Assembly (NCBI GenBank): GCA_022616595.1
Contig: JAKEEL010000068.1
Coordinates: 1-10,204, forward strand
Source of the DNA: Methylococcaceae bacterium
GTDB taxonomy: Bacteria > Pseudomonadota > Gammaproteobacteria > Methylococcales > UBA1147
DNA length: 10,204 nt
Reading direction: 5' to 3'
Position numbers and translations under genes: made by a program. The number at the start of each line of letters is the position of its first letter. The stretch's first letter is position 1. Shown here piece after piece: positions 1 through 6,826 of the stretch. The notes under the pieces were generated by a model. The model was not told where the DNA came from. It was given only the letters and a program-made list of their open reading frames with translations, and ran no database searches.

Positions 1-3000
1 AGTCCGAGGCGGTTGATCATGCTGTTGATCAATTGATTCGCCGCGATTTCGCGCCTCAAGGGGTGTTTTTGAATGGGCCCGGCGAATTTTTTGCGCAGCG
101 CGGACGGAAAATAGTTCAAGAGCTCGCTGGATGCGAACCCGCTTTCGAATATCGCAGGACTGCCGAGCAATGCTTTTTTCAAGTAGAGTTTACAACCGGC
201 CATCAGCACCGCGATTTCGGGCCTCGACAATCCGCTGCCTTCCTGTTTTGTCGCCTCGATCGCTTCCTCCGAGGGGACCCTGTCCAAAGCGATGTCGATC
301 ACTCCTTCCTGTACCAGCTTGGCAATAATCCGCCGATAGAAATCCAACAGCGGACCCGACTTGGACTGGATGTAACTAATCGCGCGGGTCTGCAGGAAAT
401 TGTTCCTGAGCACCAATCGGGCCACCTCGTCGGTCATCTCTGCCAGCAGCCGGTTGCGTTGCTTAACTGTAAGATCCCCCTCATCGACGATCCGGTTCAA
501 GAGGATCTTGATATTGACCTCGTGATCGGAGCAGTCGACGCCGGCGGAATTGTCAACCGCGTCCGTATTGATCCGCCCGCCGCGCGCGGCAAATTCCAAA
601 CGGCCCTGCTGGGTAAATCCGAGGTTGCCGCCCTCGCCGACGATCTTGCATCGAAGCTCGCTTGCATTCACTCGAACCGCGTCGTTGGCGCGGTCCCCGA
701 CCTCGGCATTGCTTTCATGGGAAGCCTTGACATAGGTCCCGATGCCGCCGTTCCACAACAAATCCACCGGGGCACGCAGGATGATCTGGATCAATTGGTT
801 CGGCGTCGCTTTGTCCTCTTCGATACCAAAGACTTTTCTGACCCTCGCGGAAAGAAGAATGGATTTCGATTCGCGTGAATGAACGCCTCCGCCCCGCGAA
901 AGCTTGTTCTTGTCATAATCGCTCCAGGACGATCCCGGCAGATCGAACAAGCGCTTGCGTTCCTGAAACGCGACTTCGGGATCCGGATCGGGATCGAGAA
1001 AAATATCCTTATGGTTGAATGCCCCGACCAGTTTGATCCGTTCGGACTGGAGCATTCCGTTGCCGAACACATCGCCGGACATGTCGCCGATCCCGACCGC
1101 GGTAAATGAAGCGGTCTGGAAGTCGACGCCGGATTCCGTAAAATGGTGTTTGACCGATTCGAAGGCTCCGCGCGCCGTGATCCCCATTTTTTTGTGGTCA
1201 TAGCCCGCAGAGCCCCCCGACGCGAAGGCGTCGCCGAGCCAGAATCCATAATCCTTGGAGATCTGGTTCGCGATATCGGAAAAGGTCGCCGTGCCTTTGT
1301 CGGCGGCAACCACCAGATAAGGGTCATTCGCGTCGTAACAGATCGTTTCGCGCGGATGAACAGTCTGGTTCCCGCTGATATTGTCGGTCACGTCGAGCAG
1401 CCCCTGCACAAATATCCGATAACAATTCTTGACCTCCTGCGCGGCGTCCGCGGATTGTGCGCCATCCAGTCGTTTGGCGACAAATCCGCCCTTGGCTCCG
1501 GTCGGCACGATCACGGAATTCTTGGAGACCTGGGCTTTCATCAAACCCAAGACCTCGGTTCGAAAATCCTCGCGGCGGTCCGACCACCTGAGACCGCCGC
1601 GCGCGACCGGCCCGGCCCTGAGATGAACGCCTTCGACCCTCGGGGAATAAACGAAAATCTCAAAATGCGGGCGCGGAGCCGGCAAATCCCGGATCGCTCC
1701 CGGGTTGAATTTGAATGCGAGATAGGGAATCCCCTTCTCGTCGGTTTTGAATTGATAATAATTGGTACGCAGCATGGCCTGAATCAGGTTCAGGTATTGC
1801 CGCAGAATCCGGTCTTCATCGAGCGACGCGACTTCGTCGATCTGCCGCAAGATCAGCTTCTCCAGGCGGCCCAGACTCTCCTCGCGTAATTCGAATTCCG
1901 GATCGAAGCGGGCCTCGAAATATTCGACCAGCAAAATCGCGACGACCGGGTTGTTGACCAGCGTATCCTCGACATAGGCCTGGCTGAAGGCCAGACCGGT
2001 CTGGCGCAGATAGAAATACAAGGCGCGCAAGATATTCAGGTGGCGCCATTCGAGTTGGGCGAACAGAACCAGACGATTGAAGCCGTCATTTTCAACCTTA
2101 CCGGTCCAGATCTGTTCGAAGGTTTCCTGGAATTTCTTTTTCAGCGCCTCGACCTCAATCGCGGTCTGGCCGCCGTACGCCAATCCGTAATCGTGGACCC
2201 AGACATCTTCCCCGGTATCCTGGCGCTTCAAGGCGTAAGGTTTTTCGTCCAACACGCGCACCCCCATGTTCTCCAGCATCGGCAAAATGCTGGACAGCGC
2301 GACCGGCTCACCCCGGTGGTACAACTTGAATCGCAGCCGGTTGCCCTGTATTTCCAGGGGCCGGTACAGCCTGAGTTGCAATCCCGTCTCGTCGAGGTTT
2401 TCCACGTGACTGACATCCAAGACCGCGATCCTGGGGCTGAAGCCTTCGCGGTACGCCGCGCTCACCCCGTCCGCGTAGCGCTTGAACAAAAGATTCCCGC
2501 GTTCCTCGCCGAAATGACTGTGGAGATTGGCCTTGAACTCGTCTTTCCAGTCATACAAACAATCGATGACTTTTTGTTCGATCTGCTTCAGATCGTAGGA
2601 AAGGCGGCAGCATCGGCCGGTGTGGATAATGAAGTGGATGCGCGCGAGAATCGATTCGGACAACTGCACTTTGAATTCGGAACTTTTACCGTCGAAGGCA
2701 TCGATCAAGATCGACTGGATCTGCTGTCTGAGATGCGTATGGAACCGTTCCCTGGGTACGAACACCAAGGCCGACACATATTGCCCATAGACATCCTGGC
2801 GCGCGAAAATTCTGACCCGCTGCCGCTCCTGAAGCCGCAGGATTCCCATCGCCAGGCCATACAGGGTTTCTTCATCCGAGTGATACAACTCATCGCGCGG
2901 CAGATCCTCGAGAAGATGCATGAGCGCGCGGCCCGAATGGCTCGCGGGCCTGAACCCCGAGCGCTCGAAAATGTTGCGGACCTTTCTTGCCAGCAAGGGA

Positions 3001-4022
3001 ATCTCTTCGGGACGCGCACTGTAGGCGGCCGAGTCATAGAGGCCCAGAAAACGCGTTTCGCCGATCACGTTTCCACTCCGATCAAAACTCCGGACCCCGA
3101 CATAATCCATGAACACCGGCCGGTGGATTGTCGCCCGGGTCGTCGCCTTTGTGATCAGCAAAGGACTGACTTCGCTGAAAATGTTCCAGGCGTCATCCGA
3201 AAGCGGTATCACACCGGAGGCCGGCATCTCGGCGATCGAGTCCCGCAATACGCCGAGTCCGCTCCGCTCGACCGGCCGGACGCCGCGCTGCTGCCCGTTA
3301 TCGACCAAGGCGTAGTCTCTGCATCCCAGGAACACGAAGTGTTCATCGAGAAGCCAGTTAAGAAAAGAAACCGATTCTTCCACCTGCGGTGCGATCGATT
3401 CCGGATGATCGGCCCGCAGCCGATCAATCGTAACCCGAACGCGTTCCTGAATTGCCTGCCAGTCCCGGGTCGCGGCGCCGAGATCCCGCAGTACCCGCTC
3501 CAGCCCGTGTTGAAGGTCGTCCAGAACCCGCGGGTCGCTTTGGCGGTCCACTTCGATATGCACGAATCCTTCCGGCCGGGATTCGGATATTCCGCCTTCC
3601 GTTCCGAAACCGATAATCGTGCCGGCCGCCGAGCGCACGACCGGATACACGGGATGGATAACCAGGTGGTTGGTCAGATGCTGGCGATTGACCTCCATCA
3701 TCAGTGTCTGGACCAGAAAGGCCATATCGTCGACGACGACTTCGACGACGCTGTGCTCGGACTGCCAGCCCTGCTCCTCGATATCGGGATTGATGACCCG
3801 GACCAGCATTTCACCGGGTTTTCTCGAGTAACCGAAATTCCAGTGTGACAGAGCCGCTCCGTATAAATCATCGATCGGCTTCGACTCGATATCTTCCGAG
3901 GCTACGTACTGGAAATAGCGATTGACAAAGGCCGTGATGAGATCCGCCTTATTCCCGGAAATTCGCTGCTTTACCCGGGATATCAGGCGTTCGAGTTGTT
4001 TATCGCTTGCCGGAAGATCCAA
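1..4022 (-). CDS. gdhB: NAD-specific glutamate dehydrogenase, large type (3' end outside window)
   Basis: This cytoplasmic enzyme deaminates L-glutamate oxidatively with NAD+ to 2-oxoglutarate and ammonium. I read 1340 uninterrupted codons by reverse-complement translation. Family members have about 1600 residues, so roughly the last 260 lie beyond the left edge. The N-terminal third is the regulatory, ACT-like part typical of bacterial large GDHs (DLYGAALSHWNF, then HSVVEVVVDDMAFLVQTL). The catalytic core has GGLRWSDR with Trp near 813, then LMKAQVSKNSVIVPTGAKGG with lysines near 829, 834 and 844, which matches the substrate-binding region. The dinucleotide-binding loop GIGDMSGDVFG is at about 977-987, followed by DIFLDPDPDP, and KIVGEGGNLG begins near 1126. 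No in-frame ATG lies near the start. I chose TTG at 4022 because GAGG at 4035-4032 sits 9 nt upstream; GTG at 4031 is the alternative, with almost no room for a ribosome site. The gene starts 31 nt after the SPOR gene and is probably cotranscribed with it. Family assignment is secure; the exact start is not. Confidence 0.96.
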   Translation of the reverse strand, partial: MDLPASDKQLERLISRVKQRISGNKADLITAFVNRYFQYVASEDIESKPIDDLYGAALSHWNFGYSRKPGEMLVRVINPDIEEQGWQSEHSVVEVVVDDMAFLVQTLMMEVNRQHLTNHLVIHPVYPVVRSAAGTIIGFGTEGGISESRPEGFVHIEVDRQSDPRVLDDLQHGLERVLRDLGAATRDWQAIQERVRVTIDRLRADHPESIAPQVEESVSFLNWLLDEHFVFLGCRDYALVDNGQQRGVRPVERSGLGVLRDSIAEMPASGVIPLSDDAWNIFSEVSPLLITKATTRATIHRPVFMDYVGVRSFDRSGNVIGETRFLGLYDSAAYSARPEEIPLLARKVRNIFERSGFRPASHSGRALMHLLEDLPRDELYHSDEETLYGLAMGILRLQERQRVRIFARQDVYGQYVSALVFVPRERFHTHLRQQIQSILIDAFDGKSSEFKVQLSESILARIHFIIHTGRCCRLSYDLKQIEQKVIDCLYDWKDEFKANLHSHFGEERGNLLFKRYADGVSAAYREGFSPRIAVLDVSHVENLDETGLQLRLYRPLEIQGNRLRFKLYHRGEPVALSSILPMLENMGVRVLDEKPYALKRQDTGEDVWVHDYGLAYGGQTAIEVEALKKKFQETFEQIWTGKVENDGFNRLVLFAQLEWRHLNILRALYFYLRQTGLAFSQAYVEDTLVNNPVVAILLVEYFEARFDPEFELREESLGRLEKLILRQIDEVASLDEDRILRQYLNLIQAMLRTNYYQFKTDEKGIPYLAFKFNPGAIRDLPAPRPHFEIFVYSPRVEGVHLRAGPVARGGLRWSDRREDFRTEVLGLMKAQVSKNSVIVPTGAKGGFVAKRLDGAQSADAAQEVKNCYRIFVQGLLDVTDNISGNQTVHPRETICYDANDPYLVVAADKGTATFSDIANQISKDYGFWLGDAFASGGSAGYDHKKMGITARGAFESVKHHFTESGVDFQTASFTAVGIGDMSGDVFGNGMLQSERIKLVGAFNHKDIFLDPDPDPEVAFQERKRLFDLPGSSWSDYDKNKLSRGGGVHSRESKSILLSARVRKVFGIEEDKATPNQLIQIILRAPVDLLWNGGIGTYVKASHESNAEVGDRANDAVRVNASELRCKIVGEGGNLGFTQQGRLEFAARGGRINTDAVDNSAGVDCSDHEVNIKILLNRIVDEGDLTVKQRNRLLAEMTDEVARLVLRNNFLQTRAISYIQSKSGPLLDFYRRIIAKLVQEGVIDIALDRVPSEEAIEATKQEGSGLSRPEIAVLMAGCKLYLKKALLGSPAIFESGFASSELLNYFPSALRKKFAGPIQKHPLRREIAANQLINSMINRLG

Positions 4023-4053
4023 TGAAACCACCCTCAACTGGATGGAGCGCAGG

Positions 4054-6126
4054 CTACCGGGTCACCCAGGTGCCGGCCAGTCCGAGCTTTTTCTTGGTAG
4101 ATTCCGCGAATTTTTGAGCCTCCTGTTTGGTTTTGAACCCGCCTACCCGAACCCGGTACCAGGTTCTTCCGGAAACCTTGGTCGGCTGGATTTCCGCGGA
4201 TACCCCTTTCTTGCGCATCTTTTCCTGTTCCTTTTTCGCGATCGCCATTTCCGTCAGGGACATCAGATTCACCGACCAACCCGCTTGCGCGCGTGTTTTT
4301 TCACTCAGCGGGCGCTTGGAACGGGCCGGGACTGGTGCAGTAGACTTTTTTGGGGCCGCTTCCTTGACGCGAGGCGCATCGGTTCCGGCGCTCTCATTGG
4401 TTTTGTTACCGGGAACAGGCGTGGATTGAACCAGATCGTTGTCCATCTGTTTAGCGGGGGCCTTGATGTCGCTTGGATCATCGAGATCCCCGGTCACCGA
4501 TGCGCCTCGATCGATCGTGCCGAGGATCTCCTCGAACGATTGGTCCAGACGATCGAGCCGGCGATTGATTTCGCTGATCTCCGCTCGACCGGCCAAAACC
4601 GCGGCAACCCGATTTCCGGAGCCTCCCTGGTTGGCCTGCGAAACTTCGGAACCCGGCTGAAGGTCAACTTCGCCTTCCGCGCTTCTTTCATCCCGCTGGT
4701 TCGCGTTCGCGATCAGCTCGAGCGTATCGGCGAGATTATCGATCCGCGCGTTGATGTTTTCGATCACCGCCTCGTTCGCGAGATCGGTCGGCGGTTTGGC
4801 CTCGCTCAAAGCATTTTCCCGGTCCAACGGCAACAACAAATGAAGTTCGTCAATCTGGAATTGCAGATGGTATAGATAGCCACCCATCACCGTCAGGACA
4901 ATTCCCAGGAGAGCAATGATTCCCATAGTCAACCATTTCATAGCATACCCCTCCCGGTGGATTTCCGGGGCGTTACGAGCATCCCCTCGAAAATTCGAAA
5001 CCGCAGCGCTGGGGCCGCGATTCTCCATCGTGACCGCCGAGAACGGATTGGGTGTTGCGGCCGTCCCTCGCGGATTCCCGGAAAGGGGAAGATCCTGTTG
5101 CGTACTATTTTGATCAATAGTTTCGAAACCGGAGCTTAAAGAAATGCGGGGATCCCGATCCAGATCATCATTAGACGCGCCACTGTCCTCTTTCGCAGAG
5201 AATTCCTCGACGCGGTCGCTCGGGCCGGCGCCGCTCGAACCCGGCGGGTCCGCAGAATCATGGTTCTGCGAACCGCTGGATGATTGGTTTCCCATCTTAG
5301 CCTTTTCCTCGTTTAAAATCCTAAAAAATTCATGCTCGAATTCGGAATCACTCCAAGGATCGTATAGGCCGCCGGAATCTGTTCCGTCGCCTGTCTTTTC
5401 GAAACGCCGCTCCGTTCCGGATGCAAGACTATCATCCGATCCGAGGCTTGCCAGGCTTGCCAAGCGATCGGGAGGCTCTGGAATCGGGGAGTCGAAATCG
5501 AGGCCGGTTGAAGATCGGCTTTGATATTCCTGCTCGATTCCGAGATCAAGGAGTTCGTGCGCGGATTCGATGGGTGCGATCGAATCGGTGGCCAGGGAGC
5601 TTTCCGCGGGTTCCTCTGAATCGTCCGCGCCGTACCGCGAACTTCGTTGGGATTCAGGATCCGCGTCCGAATGGTCATGGTCCGAATCCAATTCGACTTT
5701 CGAAGGCAATGCAAATTCATCTTCGAACAGATCGAACAAATCGTCCTCCGAAACGCGATGCTCGGAGTCCTGAAATTCGATCGGGTCATCTGGATCATCG
5801 CCGGGATCTTCAACCGCTATCGAGTATTTTCCCCCGTAGAGATCAATTTCATGCATTTGTTCGGGACCAGCGGACTGCCCGGGTTCATGCCCCGCGTGCC
5901 GCGAGAGATCGCTTTCCGCAACTTCCACGGATTCCGCTTCGGATATCAACCTGGAATCAGCGTCATGATTTTCGTCATCGGAATCATCACCGGCATTTCC
6001 CAGGCGGCCGTCCGAGCGCTCGTCGTACCTGCCAGGATCGTTATGATGATCATCGGCATGCCCGATCGCCGATTCTGCTTCGTTCGGGTCGGGCTCAGGG
6101 TCACCTTGCTTTTTAAAAGAATCCAT
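4054..6126 (-). CDS. SPOR-domain inner-membrane protein with long acidic cytoplasmic region
   Basis: The 690-residue protein has four visible parts. Residues 1 to about 390 are Asp/Glu/Ser/Pro-rich, low in complexity and probably disordered, with a few hydrophobic islands (near 92-105, 125-145, 188-203 and 256-278). One transmembrane helix spans about 397-420 (LTMGIIALLGIVLTVMGGYLY). It is preceded by basic residues, so the N-terminus should be cytoplasmic. Residues about 421-540 include heptad-like segments (ENINARIDNLADTLELI, ISEINRRLDRLDQSFEEI) suggesting periplasmic coiled coil. A Lys/Pro/Ala-rich linker leads to a C-terminal SPOR domain at about 614-690 (GWSVNLMSL through YRVRVGGFKTKQEAQKFA). 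SPOR domains bind denuded septal peptidoglycan, so a role at the division site or envelope is likely. The topology resembles DamX, but the cytoplasmic part is much longer and I do not call it damX. The ATG follows a strong GAGAGGGGGG ribosome site (6137-6128). The stop lies 31 nt before the GDH start. SPOR assignment is confident; biological role is inferred. Confidence 0.88.
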   Translation of the reverse strand: MDSFKKQGDPEPDPNEAESAIGHADDHHNDPGRYDERSDGRLGNAGDDSDDENHDADSRLISEAESVEVAESDLSRHAGHEPGQSAGPEQMHEIDLYGGKYSIAVEDPGDDPDDPIEFQDSEHRVSEDDLFDLFEDEFALPSKVELDSDHDHSDADPESQRSSRYGADDSEEPAESSLATDSIAPIESAHELLDLGIEQEYQSRSSTGLDFDSPIPEPPDRLASLASLGSDDSLASGTERRFEKTGDGTDSGGLYDPWSDSEFEHEFFRILNEEKAKMGNQSSSGSQNHDSADPPGSSGAGPSDRVEEFSAKEDSGASNDDLDRDPRISLSSGFETIDQNSTQQDLPLSGNPRGTAATPNPFSAVTMENRGPSAAVSNFRGDARNAPEIHREGYAMKWLTMGIIALLGIVLTVMGGYLYHLQFQIDELHLLLPLDRENALSEAKPPTDLANEAVIENINARIDNLADTLELIANANQRDERSAEGEVDLQPGSEVSQANQGGSGNRVAAVLAGRAEISEINRRLDRLDQSFEEILGTIDRGASVTGDLDDPSDIKAPAKQMDNDLVQSTPVPGNKTNESAGTDAPRVKEAAPKKSTAPVPARSKRPLSEKTRAQAGWSVNLMSLTEMAIAKKEQEKMRKKGVSAEIQPTKVSGRTWYRVRVGGFKTKQEAQKFAESTKKKLGLAGTWVTR

Positions 6127-6127
6127 A

Positions 6128-6137
6128 CCCCCCTCTC
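6128..6137 (-). promoter_or_regulatory. Ribosome binding site of the SPOR gene
   Basis: The minus strand reads GAGAGGGGGGT directly before the ATG at 6126. It contains the GAGAGG core and an uninterrupted run of six G. It is the clearest ribosome site on the minus strand and fixes the SPOR start. By contrast, ppk1 and the small membrane gene have little or no recognisable site. Confidence 0.7.
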
Positions 6138-6296
6138 ACACATTCGGTTTTGAACCAGGAATTTGAGCGGGCCGGCGCGGAACCTCCCGCCTAAACTCGA
6201 AATATGCCGAATCTACGATACGGTGCCCGCACAAGATTCTTATCGAGCATGGCGCGGCTGCCCGCGAAACAGAATCGACGAACGGATGAGCATCCC

Positions 6297-6412
6297 TGAC
6301 GCGGAATCAGTTCGCGCGTCACAGGCTCCAATCAGACCGCCCGCGCGGATAACCTGCCCGACAGAGGCTACTCTGGCGGGACCTGGAGCAAACCGATCCG
6401 GAACAATTCCGG
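6297..6412. other. Cluster of inverted repeats, candidate structured RNA or leader element
   Basis: Within 116 nt I find five separate exact pairings. TGACGCG (6297-6303) pairs with CGCGTCA (6315-6321). GCTCCA (6325-6330) pairs with TGGAGC (6384-6389) and encloses two hairpins: CCGC/GCGG (6337-6348) and a longer stem CCCG-x-CAGAG with loop GCTA and CTCTG-x-CGGG (6357-6380, one internal mismatch). CCGGAA/TTCCGG (6398-6412) follows, one base from the TGA of the small membrane ORF. Together the enclosed part could fold as a three-way junction. No T-run follows any stem, so it is not an ordinary intrinsic terminator. The expected transcript is leftward, placing the element in the leader of the SPOR gene, but the stems would also form on the other strand. 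I do not recognise a known riboswitch or ncRNA family. The gap from here to the SPOR start (6138-6296) shows no clear gene or promoter. Confidence 0.4.
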
Positions 6413-6413
6413 C

Positions 6414-6536
6414 TCAGTGGGCCGCGCGTCTGTGCAACCAGCGTAACACTTGTCTTCTCAAATAAAGCGGGGTGACCGCCATACCGATGAACAGAATGAT
6501 CATAAAAAGCCGCCACATCTCATGCAAATGTTTCAT
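6414..6536 (-). CDS. Putative small single-pass membrane protein (40 aa)
   Basis: The frame runs from ATG at 6536 to TGA at 6416-6414. It encodes a short polar start (MKHLHEMWR), a hydrophobic stretch of about 16-18 residues (LFMIILFIGMAVTPLYL), and a strongly basic, Trp-containing tail (RRQVLRWLHRRAAH). This is the usual look of a bacterial small membrane protein, with the basic tail predicted to stay in the cytoplasm. It lies in an otherwise gene-free gap, downstream of a good sigma-70-like promoter (6715-6688) and just before the inverted-repeat cluster. Against it: the ribosome site is poor (only GGTG, about 8 nt upstream) and I recognise no homologue. The amphipathic composition argues against chance, but 40 codons is short. 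The function is unknown. Confidence 0.45.
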   Translation of the reverse strand: MKHLHEMWRLFMIILFIGMAVTPLYLRRQVLRWLHRRAAH

Positions 6537-6593
6537 TGTTCTACACCGATTGTTTAATGAAATAGATTCTGAGATTCAAACTAACAGTTCCCA

Positions 6594-6608
6594 CGCTGTT
6601 GAACAGCG
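6594..6608. promoter_or_regulatory. 15-bp perfect palindrome, possible operator
   Basis: CGCTGTT-G-AACAGCG is a perfect 7+1+7 dyad lying between the predicted promoter (6715-6688) and the small membrane ORF start (6536). A further AACAG copy lies at 6583-6587, so the central CTGTT could pair with either flank in RNA. The symmetry and size fit a dimeric repressor site or a small leader hairpin. It does not match the gammaproteobacterial LexA consensus (CTGT-N8-ACAG) in spacing. The regulator is unknown. Confidence 0.35.
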
Positions 6609-6687
6609 AATCCGTTACGGCGGAAATCGTGAAAAGTTACACCGGCATTCGGTCCCTGCCCCCCTTATTTTTAGATCCTTGAAGTGA

Positions 6688-6715
6688 AATTTAATGAAAT
6701 TTTTCTAAATGTCAA
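6688..6715 (-). promoter_or_regulatory. Predicted sigma-70 promoter for the small membrane ORF / SPOR / gdhB direction
   Basis: The minus strand has a perfect -35 TTGACA (6715-6710), a 16-nt spacer and a -10-like TAAATT (6693-6688, 4 of 6 matches). The surroundings are markedly AT-rich compared with the coding DNA on both sides. Transcription would start near 6681, leaving a leader of about 145 nt before the small ORF and more than 550 nt before the SPOR gene. It is the best promoter candidate between ppk1 and the SPOR gene. The remaining gap between ppk1 and this element (6716-6826) shows no hairpin with a T-run, so no ppk1 terminator is evident. Confidence 0.5.
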
Positions 6716-6826
6716 TACTATGAAAAGATCTACTTTGATATCACGTGAATATTTTTCCAGGAATGATTGAAAACAATATGCATTTCGAAATCCCTGGTTC
6801 GGCGACACTTGCCCGGGTTACCTACG

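Noticed and set aside
2040..3848. A 602-codon open frame on the plus strand inside gdhB, and similar plus-strand frames at 33-878, 879-1109 and 1143-1889
   Set aside because: These frames are in exact codon register with gdhB, so each plus codon is the reverse complement of a gdhB codon. Stops then arise only from the rare TTA, CTA and TCA codons, and the frames end exactly at those (for example TCA at 3848-3846 and 878-876). gdhB is clearly conserved, and the shadow has no recognisable domain.
3922..6153. Plus-strand frames over the SPOR gene (3922-4875, 5421-6116 and 5647-6153)
   Set aside because: They are antisense shadows of a gene with a clear membrane segment, SPOR domain and strong ribosome site. 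Their composition is Arg/Pro/Ser-rich without domains or ribosome sites.
6144..6170. GGTTCAAAACC on the minus strand looks like a tRNA T-arm
   Set aside because: No acceptor, D or anticodon arm can be built around it, and the loop differs from TTCRANY.
6163..6465. A 100-codon plus-strand frame in the gap upstream of the SPOR gene
   Set aside because: It has no ribosome site, no hydrophobic or domain-like pattern, and runs through the inverted-repeat cluster; the composition looks random.
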